Of a stretch of 64,000 nucleotides of DNA, positions 24,426 through 33,600 are shown piece after piece; within the stretch, counting starts at the first letter, position 1, and every line of letters begins with the position of its first letter. The notes beneath the pieces were generated by a model. The model did not search any database. It was not told where the DNA came from and saw nothing but the letters and a program-made list of their open reading frames with translations. Location: the NCBI GenBank assembly GCA_034770075.1, contig CM068382.1, positions 12,901,958 through 12,965,957 on the forward strand, read 5' to 3'. A program made the translations under genes and the position numbers. The DNA is from Aralia elata. Taxonomy: Eukaryota; Streptophyta; Magnoliopsida; Apiales; Araliaceae.

Positions 24426-24430
24426 GGAAC

Positions 24431-24574
24431 ACCAGCTGGTAATTGCAAGAAAAGATGCAAAACATGCATGGGAAAACAATTTTGATAAATTATCTTTACA
24501 ATTTCTGGCATAACAACTCGAGGAAGAGCAATTATAATACCCCAATTAATGTTTGATATTCCTTGCAAGTGCAC
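24431..24574 (-). pseudogene. Unrecognised coding-like fragment interrupted by the solo LTR
   Basis: The minus-strand frame reads HLQGISNINWGIIIALPRV, then a segment rich in hydrophobic residues ending LFLQLPAGVP, and runs into the LTR. With the LTR and one GGAAC copy removed, the frame stays open on the other side (22538 downward) for about 14 more codons and then stops. I do not recognise the protein. The undisturbed frame across the empty site suggests a coding segment was hit, but it is short and could be chance. Confidence 0.35.
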
Positions 24575-24844
24575 CCTAAAACTGGGAATGGTGTATGAAT
24601 TTTAATAATTAGTACGTAATAGTTGAAATAGTGAAGGAAAAAAAAACAAATATATTAGCTATAGTATATGAAATGTAAATATTGAACTCTTAATAATTTT
24701 TAATGTCTTGTTTCTCTCTTTAGATCTGATTTCTATAGTCATATTGTAGCGATTCAGTCATGAGTATAAATTATAGTATATGTTTTTTTTTCCTTTAATT
24801 TTTAATTTGGAAAATACAATTTCATTGAAAACCCCAAGAAACTA

Positions 24845-25102
24845 CTCCCTCCGTCCTAAATTAATTGCTCAGTTTTGACTTTTTAAAGTCAACTTGACCA
24901 TTTTTAAAATTAATCTTTTTACTATTTTTGCTAAAATATAGGTTAAGAGATTATAACCAAAAGAAAGTATATACAATTTATTACCAACCCCAATTTTTAT
25001 AATTTTAGAAATATATTTATATATGCTTAATTATTAATTCTAAAAATAGTCAATTTGACTTTAAAAAGTCAAAATTAAGTAATTAATTTGGGACGGAGAG
25101 AG
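24845..25102. mobile_element. Stowaway-like MITE, 258 bp
   Basis: The ends ctccctccgtcc and ggacggagagag are inverted complements flanked by TA on both sides (24843-24844 and 25103-25104). The body is AT-rich with matching inner segments (tttgactttttaaagtcaa type). It is closely related to the copies at 35547 and 16178. Confidence 0.85.
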
Positions 25103-26030
25103 TAGTATATAAGTGACAAATCCAAAAGATTTAATCGCGGCTATTGAATTACAAAACAATGTTACATTGATCCAAAATGAATCAATCCAAAGCTTGAGAA
25201 ATGTAATTGATATATAGCTTATAGGATTAACAAAAACACTTTTAAAATTTTGATATTTAATAGAGATTTAATAGAACATAATACAAATAAAAATTTTTAA
25301 AAACTATTTTAGAAACTATGCCCATGCCTTATAATGGTTTCATATATTAATTAAGTCAACTATAATATGCCATTAGAATGCTACACAGAGGTCAAAATAG
25401 AATTAACAAGTATTTTTTTAAGATCGTTGTAAAATTATTCACTTACAATAGCAACAACAATAAAATAGAATGGTACAACAATAATCGAAAATAAATAGAA
25501 AAGAGTGAAGTAGTTAATGTAACCAGTAGATCGAGGCGTGTGTAGACACTGTCCTTGTGAAAATACTTCGGCCCTCCCGAAGTAGAACTGTTTGTGCTCG
25601 AGAGTCTCAGCCAATGTAACCTTTAGGATTCAACAATCTTATCCCACCACAACGTAACTGGGCATTGGAACTGGAATGGAATACAAGAATCAACCTTATG
25701 CTCTTTGACCAAGTAAAGAGATAGAACCAAAATATATATAGAGGAGAAGGAATTATGAATTATCTATATGGAGAAAAGAGAGAATAGTTCAAGTGTGTAT
25801 AATAAATTTAGAATGCACAAAATATATATGGTAGTCAAATAAATTTGCTTAATCAAGGCTGTAATTAAGCAATCCCCCAACAGCTAAAAATGAACTTGGT
25901 AACAAATGAATTGGACACAAATGTATCTAGACACAATAAATCTCGACACAAATGAATCTGAGGACAAAAAATAATTATAGAAAGATCCATATAAAAGAAA
26001 TGAGATTTTACTATAACATATATATATATA
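25103..26030. other. Intergenic, nothing recognised
   Basis: No gene was seen. Predicted frames here depend on TA runs and are not coding-like. Confidence 0.4.
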
Positions 26031-26070
26031 GGCCGGATCAGTCGCAGACCGATCTGCTCCTGATCCGGGC
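26031..26070. mobile_element. Minimal 40-bp hairpin element in a (TA)n tract
   Basis: A 40-bp near-perfect inverted repeat, from ggccggatca to tgatccgggc, sits between TA runs. Its outer sequence matches the ends of the 150-bp hairpin at 26572-26721 (gcccggatcaggagcagacc), so it looks like a stripped-down relative. Confidence 0.6.
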
Positions 26071-26217
26071 TCATATATATATAACATCAAACATATATAT
26101 GCATGTGACACGTTAGTTCTCAAATCTTTCATAACATGCTCGCTCAAAGTGGATTCTGTTTCACATAAAGAATCGAATTTTCAAATGAATCTTTTTAAGG
26201 GAGTATATATATATAGT

Positions 26218-26314
26218 CATAGCATATGCGACACGTAATAGAATTATAACGCTAGTTCGAATTGTCGCTAGACCGTCGCGCGTTATAACCCTGTTAAGTG
26301 TCGCATATGTTATG
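26218..26314. mobile_element. Hairpin element with ends catagcatatgcgacac
   Basis: The segment 26218-26252 is inverted at 26279-26314 (catagcatatgcgacac against gtgtcgcatatgttatgg on the other arm), with a GC-rich centre (gctagaccgtcgcgcg). It lies between TA-rich tracts and includes the gtcg motif seen in neighbouring hairpins. The right boundary may extend to about 26380. Confidence 0.55.
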
Positions 26315-26382
26315 GCGACGGACCGAATCGTCGTCATAGCCTGATTCGTTTTTAGTTCGCTCTCGCAGTTCGTTGGAAAAAA

Positions 26383-26387
<5 letters not shown>

Positions 26388-26457
<70 letters not shown>
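26388..26457. repeat. (TA)n microsatellite
   Basis: A run of about 33 TA dinucleotides. Frames read through it give Ile-Tyr repeats that are not protein. Confidence 0.9.
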
Positions 26458-26458
<1 letters not shown>

Positions 26459-26571
26459 GTTCAAGGCGTCTTCCATTTCATGCTCGCTATTTGGATGGAT
26501 CAACTTTGATGGATATATATATATATATATTCATATATATATATATATATTCATATATATATATATATATC

Positions 26572-26720
26572 AGCCCGGATCAGGAGCAGACCGGTTAGCG
26601 ACGGTTTTTCCGTCGCTTATACAATAGGCGACGGTTTAATTTATAAATTTTCTGTCGCCTATTGTATAAGCGACGGAAAAACCGTCGCTAAAGACCGGTC
26701 TGCTCTGCTCCTGATCGGGC

Positions 26721-26721
<1 letters not shown>
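26572..26721. mobile_element. Hairpin MITE, 150 bp, in a (TA)n tract
   Basis: Each half carries gcccggatcaggagcagacc-like ends followed by gcgacggtttttccgtcgc and cttatacaataggcgac. The two halves are inverted copies over about 70 bp around a tiny AT loop. The right arm has an extra 'gctct'. TA runs lie on both sides. The gcgacgg core is shared with the MITE at 30012. Confidence 0.75.
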
Positions 26722-26751
<30 letters not shown>

Positions 26752-26766
26752 ATATATATATAGTTA

Positions 26767-27118
26767 AGATCAGGTCCGGACTCCCGGACCTGATAAAATC
26801 CGGACCTGAAATTTTTTTTTTTTTTTTTTTTTTTTGCAAAACAGTTAATAAAAAATATATAATGATTTTTGGTATTGAAAAAAATTATTAAAACAGTGTT
26901 TTGGGTTTGATTTGGATACATATAAGAAACAGTGTTATACAGTTGGTACAACACTGTTTCTTATATGTATCCAAATCAAACCCAAAATACTGTTTTAATA
27001 ATTTTTTTCAATACCAAAAATCATTATATATTTTTTATTAACTGTTTTGCAAAAAAAAAAAAAAAAAAATTTGCCGGGTCCGGATTTTGGTCAGGTCCGG
27101 GAGTCCGGACCTGATCCG
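26767..27118. mobile_element. Long hairpin element (foldback MITE), 352 bp
   Basis: Two arms of about 170 bp, 26767-26940 and 26946-27118, are nearly perfect inverted copies around a 5-base loop (agttg). The ends are GC-rich (gatcaggtccggactcccgg), followed by a run of T (left) or A (right), then the inner arm containing gatttggatacatataag. TA tracts flank both sides. The fold is strong enough that any transcript would be double-stranded along its length. A second element of the same plan lies at 62783-63128. Confidence 0.85.
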
Positions 27119-27121
27119 CTG

Positions 27122-27170
<49 letters not shown>
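27122..27170. repeat. (TA)n microsatellite
   Basis: About 23 TA dinucleotides immediately right of the long hairpin element. Confidence 0.9.
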
Positions 27171-28120
27171 CTTTAAACGGAGTATTCATGAATCTATGGT
27201 GATAAGTACAAGGCTACGATGCATTGATCTGGGTATTTTCAGCCCAAATTTTCTTTTGGTTTAGGTAGTACATGGGCCTCTCATGTAACAACAGTAGTTG
27301 AAGGAGGTCTAAGGAGATTAGTTTTTATGGAACCTATATTTTCAAATGAGAAAATAATATTACATGATTTCATAAATAATGAGTGAGTCTTATATTTATG
27401 TAAAAGAGATTCATGTAAAAATATTATTATTATTTTTATGTAAAAATATTAATTTTCAATTTTTCTTCTTCTTAAATTCTTCCACACATAATATCAGATG
27501 AGGCGGAGAGACTAGTAAATTTAGAAATTGTTAAACAAAAATAGACATGTTTACCACGTGGTCTAAGGAGGTTAACTTTTTATACATTCCGTAGAAATAG
27601 TTATAAGAAAATTGCACGAAACGTTATTGTACAAAAAAATAATTTTTGTCCTTATATGCTCTCTCCTTTTTGTTATATAAACCGTTTTAGAAAAAAATAT
27701 TTTTATCATAATATAAAACGTTTTCCATATATTTAAGAGAATTAATAAGAGGATTATGAAAAAAATGAGAGAGAAAATGAAAAATTACATGTTGGTTAAG
27801 AGTAATTGAGAGAGAAAGAGAGAGAGAGGAGAAGTACTAGTAGGTAAAAATAAAAATTTACAACAAAATTAATTATTTACCATCGCTATTAATGCGATTT
27901 CTTAATATATGAGATTATGTCTTAAACGACTTACATAATGGAAAGGAGAAAATAATTTTTTTTGCTATACGCAATGTATATATAAAAAAATTAAATCGTA
28001 TTTTCTTTTAATTTCTTTTTAAAGATAATCTTCTGACGCCCTTATCATTATTAATTGTAAAAACCCCTCACTTGTCTTCTCTTTCACACAATCACTTTTT
28101 GTAGTCTTGTATACAAAAAA
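27171..28120. other. Intergenic, nothing recognised
   Basis: No gene or bounded repeat was seen. There is a short GA run near 27810-27830. Confidence 0.4.
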
Positions 28121-28121
28121 T

Positions 28122-28533
28122 TAAGGTCTATTTGGTAACTGTTTTTGTTTTTAAATTTTTGTTTTTACTTTTATTTTTTTGAAATCAGAAACAAAAAATA
28201 TTATTTGGTAACTATTTTTACTTTAAAAAAAGTGAAAGCAAAATCAATTTAGCAGTAAAAAAGTGAAAATACAAAAAAGTTGCTTATTCAATTTTGATAA
28301 CACAATGAGCCATTTCAATTCTAATGAAGTTTAGACCTCGAATCTTGTCAGCAACAAAAGTTCAAACTCTACCGCTTCATAAAAATAATTAAATTAACAC
28401 TTAAATATAATTATTAAATAATGTTATCTGATTTTTATTTTTGCTAAAAAAATAAGTAAAAGTAAAAATATACGCAAACAGAAATTAAAAGAAAAAACAT
28501 GAAAACAAAAACATTTATCAAACGAACCCCTAA
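28122..28533. mobile_element. MITE-like element with ends taaggtctatttggtaac / ttaggggttcgtttgataa
   Basis: The left end (aaggtctatttggtaactgt) and the right end read on the other strand (aggggttcgtttgataaatg) are imperfect inverted repeats extending into tttttgttttt. The interior has no coding capacity. Ends of this kind are frequent in plant hAT-type MITEs, but no clear 8-bp duplication was secured. Confidence 0.5.
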
Positions 28534-28723
28534 TTTTCTTCGGTTGCATCAAAATCGTTCAGCTAATTGGACAATGGCACGAGAAAATCAACATAAATAA
28601 TGATAACAGGGGACAATTTTTTGAGTCTGTTGATACAGTCACCATCGGTAGTATTTTGGATGGATAGTAGGAGATCAGCTAGTTATAAAAAGACTCGTAA
28701 CTACCGATGGTTACAAATCATCC

Positions 28724-28730
<7 letters not shown>

Positions 28731-28781
<51 letters not shown>
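28731..28781. repeat. (TA)n microsatellite
   Basis: A TA run that stops at the left end of the hAT-like element; the right end of that element also meets a TA run. Confidence 0.9.
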
Positions 28782-28786
<5 letters not shown>

Positions 28787-29997
28787 GCGGAATCAGGAAT
28801 TTTTTGTTGGGTGGGCTACCAAATACCAACCATATACACAAGAAATTATTCCGCCAAGATCAACCATAAATTCAAAATCATACATAGTAGTAAGGTTCAA
28901 AGGTACATAACATGTAAGGAAAAAGGAAAACAAAACACACTATTTAAGTTGTATCCTTCTAGAATTGAAAAAGGGTGGTTGGTGATTTGAGATATCAACA
29001 TTAGATGGAGAATGCCCTTCACTAGTTGATGCACTTTCTCTTGGTTTAAAAAAAGAAAACAAAGTTTTTAGTTTCTTGTTTCCTTGGCTCTCCATTGTGA
29101 CTTATTCAAATTGAAAATCTCCCAAACCTAAAAATTTAGAAATTACTTTCAAAATTCAAATTGAAATTCTCTAAAGTCAAACACTAAATTGGTATAAATT
29201 ATAATCAAATAGCCATAAACTAGTATACAACAAATATTTATTATTAAAACAAGTGGCACTACATACTGACCTTAGATAGAAATTTTATGGAGTCCCTCTC
29301 AACTTAGCCGCCAAAGTTACAGAGCAAAGAAAAAGCCACAACTGTTAATCAACAAAACATAAAAAAAAATCAATTTAGATAAACCCTTTTATCAACTAAT
29401 ACTATAAAAAAATAAATAAATTAAATTTAAAAAAAGAGCATATACCTGAATGCAATTAAAGATGTTAGCATCCTTGTTTTCAGATTCTAAAGCATATAGT
29501 GAAGGCAAAACCACTTTATACCTGTAATTTAGTTCACAAATCAAATATAATCAAAAACCCAAAACCCCAAATAAATCAATATGATCTTAAGATAATACAA
29601 AAATGAACCTCATGAAATGAAATTAAAAATGGGTATTATTGATTAAGAATAACCAAAAATAACTCATCCAAATAACATCATAAATTATCATAAAACCCAA
29701 ATCCTCAAATAAATACCTTGAGCAGCTTTGCCGACTTGAGCAGGCAGCAACCATCCAGAAATTATCTTCACTTGCTATATTTTTCTTCATTCATTTAGAT
29801 TTTAGGGCATCCTGTAAAGGGCCTAAAGGCTAAGCAATATGCATTCAATATTGAGTTGGGCTAATTAAAAATAATCTGGGAGGGCTAAAGCAATATGTAT
29901 TCAATATTAAGTTGGGCCTTTGGATATATAAGTGCTGTAATTAAAAAAATCTGGGAGGGCTGGAGCCCACCCCAGCCTAAGGGTGGCTCCACCCCTA
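28782..29997 (-). mobile_element. hAT-like element, 1.2 kb, internally deleted
   Basis: The left end is taagggcggaatcaggaatt and the right end on the other strand is taggggtggagccaccctta. Both belong to the family whose small derivative at 38998-39181 shows exact 8-bp duplications. TA runs on both sides would hide a TATATATA duplication. A minus-strand start of a TTF-type transposase gene (29095 down) is retained, then cut off near the left end. Near the right end a segment of about 70 bp (caatatgcattcaatattga to ctgggagggct) is duplicated. Confidence 0.7.
28940..29095 (-). pseudogene. N-terminal stub of a hAT transposase (TTF-type zinc finger family)
   Basis: The frame begins MESQGNKKLKTLFSFFKPRE and stops after 51 codons. 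The second copy at 48129 starts in the same way and continues into LERDPGIRIPIWQ, the start of the TTF-type zinc finger region of plant 'zinc finger MYM-type protein 1-like' hAT transposases. Here the frame is joined by a deletion directly to the 3' terminal region, so finger, catalytic and dimerisation domains are all missing. Confidence 0.65.
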
Positions 29998-30011
29998 TAT
30001 ATATATATACA

Positions 30012-30150
30012 CAGAAAATTTCAAGAGCAGAATTCTTAAAGAGTATAACTAGTAGAACTCTCTTTAGTGACGGACAAAATCGTCGTCTGTCCGTCGCTAA
30101 AGAGAGTTCGGCTAGTTATGCTCTTTAAGGGTCCTGCTCTTGAAACTTAC

Positions 30151-30151
<1 letters not shown>
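30012..30151. mobile_element. MITE hairpin with ends like the MULE at 7330
   Basis: Two inverted halves of about 62 bp meet in a short loop. Each half contains tttcaagagcag, cttaaagag, taactag and gaactctctttag, followed by the gtgacggac core. The outer part matches the MULE ends at 7330 (ttcaagggcagaac, ttaatgag, tagaactcc), and TA tracts flank it as they do the MULE. It is therefore probably a tiny deletion derivative of that family. Confidence 0.7.
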
Positions 30152-30202
<51 letters not shown>

Positions 30203-30205
<3 letters not shown>

Positions 30206-30486
30206 CATCCTCTATTTTAAATATAAGTTTAAATTTTATTCTACAAAATTAATACTCTAGTTTTAAATTATAAAATTATTATTAATTTTTGAAAGTCAAC
30301 TTAAAAAATTTTCAAATTTAAAATAAGATGATTAATTAAAAATTATGAAACAATAAATAATCATATAATGAATAATATATTTTAAATAATTTATAATATT
30401 TATTATTATATTAATTAAAATTTATAATAATTTAAAATTTAAAATACCCTTTAGAAAGTTAATAATGATTTTTGGAACGAGTGAGT
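30203..30486. mobile_element. Degenerate Stowaway-like MITE
   Basis: It begins ttccatcctctattttaaat after TA and ends tttggaacgagtgag before TA, roughly complementary and in keeping with the ctccctccgtcc family. The interior is strongly AT-rich. It lies just before the DHHC gene, so it may sit in its promoter. Confidence 0.5.
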
Positions 30487-30616
30487 ATAAATAAATTTTA
30501 AATGAATTTTTGAATAACAATAAATCCAATTCGGGTCACTGGGTCATTGCTGGGTTCAAGTCAACCATATTCTTCAGCTCCTCTTTCTGTACAGCAACAG
30601 CAGAAGCAAGCAATTC

Positions 30617-30625
30617 ATGAGCTAA
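30617..30625 (+). promoter_or_regulatory. Two-codon upstream open frame before the DHHC start
   Basis: ATG AGC TAA lies two bases before the presumed start ATG at 30628 and in another frame. If the transcript includes it, ribosomes could stop here and reinitiate, lowering translation. The transcription start is unknown. Confidence 0.35.
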
Positions 30626-30627
30626 AA

Positions 30628-33600
30628 ATGGCGGAAATTGAGCATAACAATAACAACAGAAAACGAAAGGCACCACGGAAGTTGATTGTTCGCTGTTTGG
30701 TTTCATTCCTCTCTGTCCTTCTCATTCAGTTTGCCCTGTTTTTAGTTCCTCAATCTTTCCCGTCCTCCTGTCTTCTCACCCTCCTTTCTCTCTCAGGTTT
30801 TTTCCTCTCTCTCTATATATGTATATATATGTGTATATGTATATGTATGTATTGAAATTGTAATTCTGGGTTGTTAATTTTTCAGTTGTAGTGGTGCTGG
30901 CGGTGGCGGGTTTGGGGAGAGTGTGCAAGAATCTTCTTGGAGTGCGTGCCTCAGCTCCGGCCTTTGTTTTCATCAATATATTTTACGTTTGGTGTGTTTA
31001 TCTCATCGTCATTCGACCAGGTACTAGTTAATTCTCAATGAAATTACGTAAATTGCTGTTTATGATTAGGTTTTGTTAGCAGGATTAATGTTGAAAACTA
31101 CATCTTTTCTGTTTGATTAATTCTTTGAATTTGGTGATGGAAAAAGGAAAGGGAAATCTAGAAATTTTTACAAATTGTTAGATACAAGAGTAAAGAAAAT
31201 GGAGTACTAAAAATCCTCATTTCTTTGTTGCTTTTCTTCCTACTTGCCCCTTATTTTTATTAAGTTTTCTATTATAACCAAGCAAAGTAATGAATGTCTT
31301 TGCATTTTCTCTTCATTTCCCTTAACAAATCATCATATGGATATCCTTAAAAGAAAAGGAAAAGAATAAATGGGATGCTCTAAGGCTATGTTTGGAACTT
31401 GCAACTAAGGCAAAGGAGAGGAAAAGCAAAAGGAAGCACATTCAAAAAATTACTGAAGCTTAAGCATCTTATTTTCTTCCCTGGCATTTTCAAACCTCCA
31501 AAGCCTAGAGAATTTCAGTTTATCTTTTCTCAGAATTATTAGTATATGTATAACTTAGGTGATCATAATTGTGCAAGTCCAGTCTGAATGTCATTTGTTG
31601 GGAATCCAGTTAGCTCGCTTTCTAGCTTGAATGCTCATGAAGCCAAACTGCTTCAATCCCGGCTTGTAATATCCATGTAAGCCACTAATCAAAGCAGCAA
31701 GCATAACTTTGACTATTTACTCTTTCTGTACATCCTTGCTAGATGTGATTAACATTGTGGTTATATTCAACTCCATATTTATCAAGTCAAATAGCTGCAA
31801 ATATGTAGCTCGAAATGTGATTATTATGAAATACAAATTTTTATTATTTGTAAAGTTTTCTTATGCCTATGCCCAAATCTGCAAGCTTACCATGCTGAAA
31901 AAATTTCCATTCTCTGCAGCCATTTCATCTGTATTGGACATTGTATTCAACATAGAGCTTGCAATTCTCCTGATTGGTTTATGTAGGTCAGCTTCTTATT
32001 TGTACTCTCAATACGTACTGCGTTGATTTCTTGGCCATTCGCAGAGCTACATATATTTTTGTTATGCTAAGCTCTTAATCTCATTTTGCATTTCCCTGAC
32101 AAGAATGTTTTGGTGGCAGTATCCTGTCAAGCGACCCAGGTTATGTTGCAAATGGATCTTCCTATCCTGGCAAACTTGTTGCTAGTCCTCTCCTCCATGT
32201 TGAAGCCCATTTAGAGGTTGCAAATGTTGAGAATTTGTTACATCAAACTAGTAAAACATGTGTATTGATCTTATTTACTCATTCAGGACTTGGAGCCTTC
32301 AAGCTGTGATGCGCAGGACAGATTCCTTGCTGTAGAGGTAAAGCTGATTTCCGTCTAACACTTTTACAGTATAACGAATTCCAAGTTCTGTTGTCGTGTT
32401 CATTTATATCTTACAAGCAAGCTTTTTAGAATTGGCTTTGGTATTCTCAACTATCATATGACAGCTGAATTGATTGCTAGGTGAAAAATAGTCTCTTTAG
32501 GGACATTTGCTAAAATCGTTAGGTGGAAAATATGAAATCTTGCTAAAGAATTAACAACATGACAAACTTTCTTTCCTTATCATTTATTATATAGCCTAGC
32601 AATAGGCCAGAATGATACTATTTCTCTCGTGTTTTGAAAAGATGTAATCTGCAAGCACATATTTATCTTGTAAAACTATTTTCATGTGCTATTTTCTACA
32701 TCAGGTAATTTCAACCAATCATATTTCTTTAATTCTGATTTTAAAACATGGTTAGGTTATTAACCATTTCAAAGTTACAAGGTAGGAACATAATCTTAAT
32801 ATATCATTTCTGATTTATCTAGTGAAAATAATATGTATGCTATTTTAAAAAAAAATATATATATATATAATCTCAGGAATCTACTCTAGTCCAGAGGGTA
32901 AGATTTTGTAAAGTGTGCAAGGCGCATGTAAAGGGATTCGACCACCATTGTCCTGCTTTTGGAAATTGTATAGGTAACAAATATTATGTGAGATCCATAG
33001 TACTTCCTTTGTGGCAAATTTTGTACAAACTGCAATATGATACTTTTCAAAATTTTCTTAGTTACCTTTTAAAGGCAGCAATTTACCTCAGTGGATTTGA
33101 AGTTGATATACTTTGTGTGCAGGTCAAAAAAATCATGTTCTTTTCTTTATTCTTTTGGTTGGGTTTATTGTATCTGAAGCTTCTTATATTGGTTGCTCAT
33201 CACAATGTAAGCTTGATTGCTTCCCCTTTGACTTTTACACGTATCACTTAGTTTATATATTTCAATAAAATCATGCATAATGGGAAGAGATTGAACTAAC
33301 ATTCAATGGTTTAAAATAGTAAAAAGTTGTCCAAAACATTACCTTCCGTAATATCATAAAAATGTGCAGCTCCCACTAAATACTTCAAATCCTTATATTT
33401 TTGGTGTAGTATGCATGACATTGAATAGATATGTACGAGGTTGACCTTGACAAAAACGGGAAGGTCCTGTAGGCTATTCACATGTAATATAATGGGATCC
33501 AAGGGTTTCAACGTTCACTTGTATTACCCTTTTACCCGTTGAATTTGAATCTAACGGGTTTCTCACCACGTAAAACTTCTTTTACCCTTTTATTCTCATC

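Noticed and set aside
24386..24430. C-terminal end of the minus-strand frame ending SSQLYLM
   Set aside because: These codons lie within the LTR and its target duplication; the original frame continued at 22538.
26294..26627. Open frames of repeated Ile-Tyr on both strands
   Set aside because: They are readings of the TA microsatellite and do not resemble protein.
30547..30627. Longer N-terminus for the DHHC protein
   Set aside because: It would need a TTG start; the first in-frame ATG is at 30628.
31709..32026. A 105-codon frame in the DHHC gene
   Set aside because: It overlaps exon 3 in a different frame from the real protein; the rest is intron.
32913..33251. A plus-strand frame that starts inside the DHHC motif and runs through the following intron
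   Set aside because: It is exon 6 plus intron read-through; the true continuation is exon 7 at 33123-33206 in another phase.
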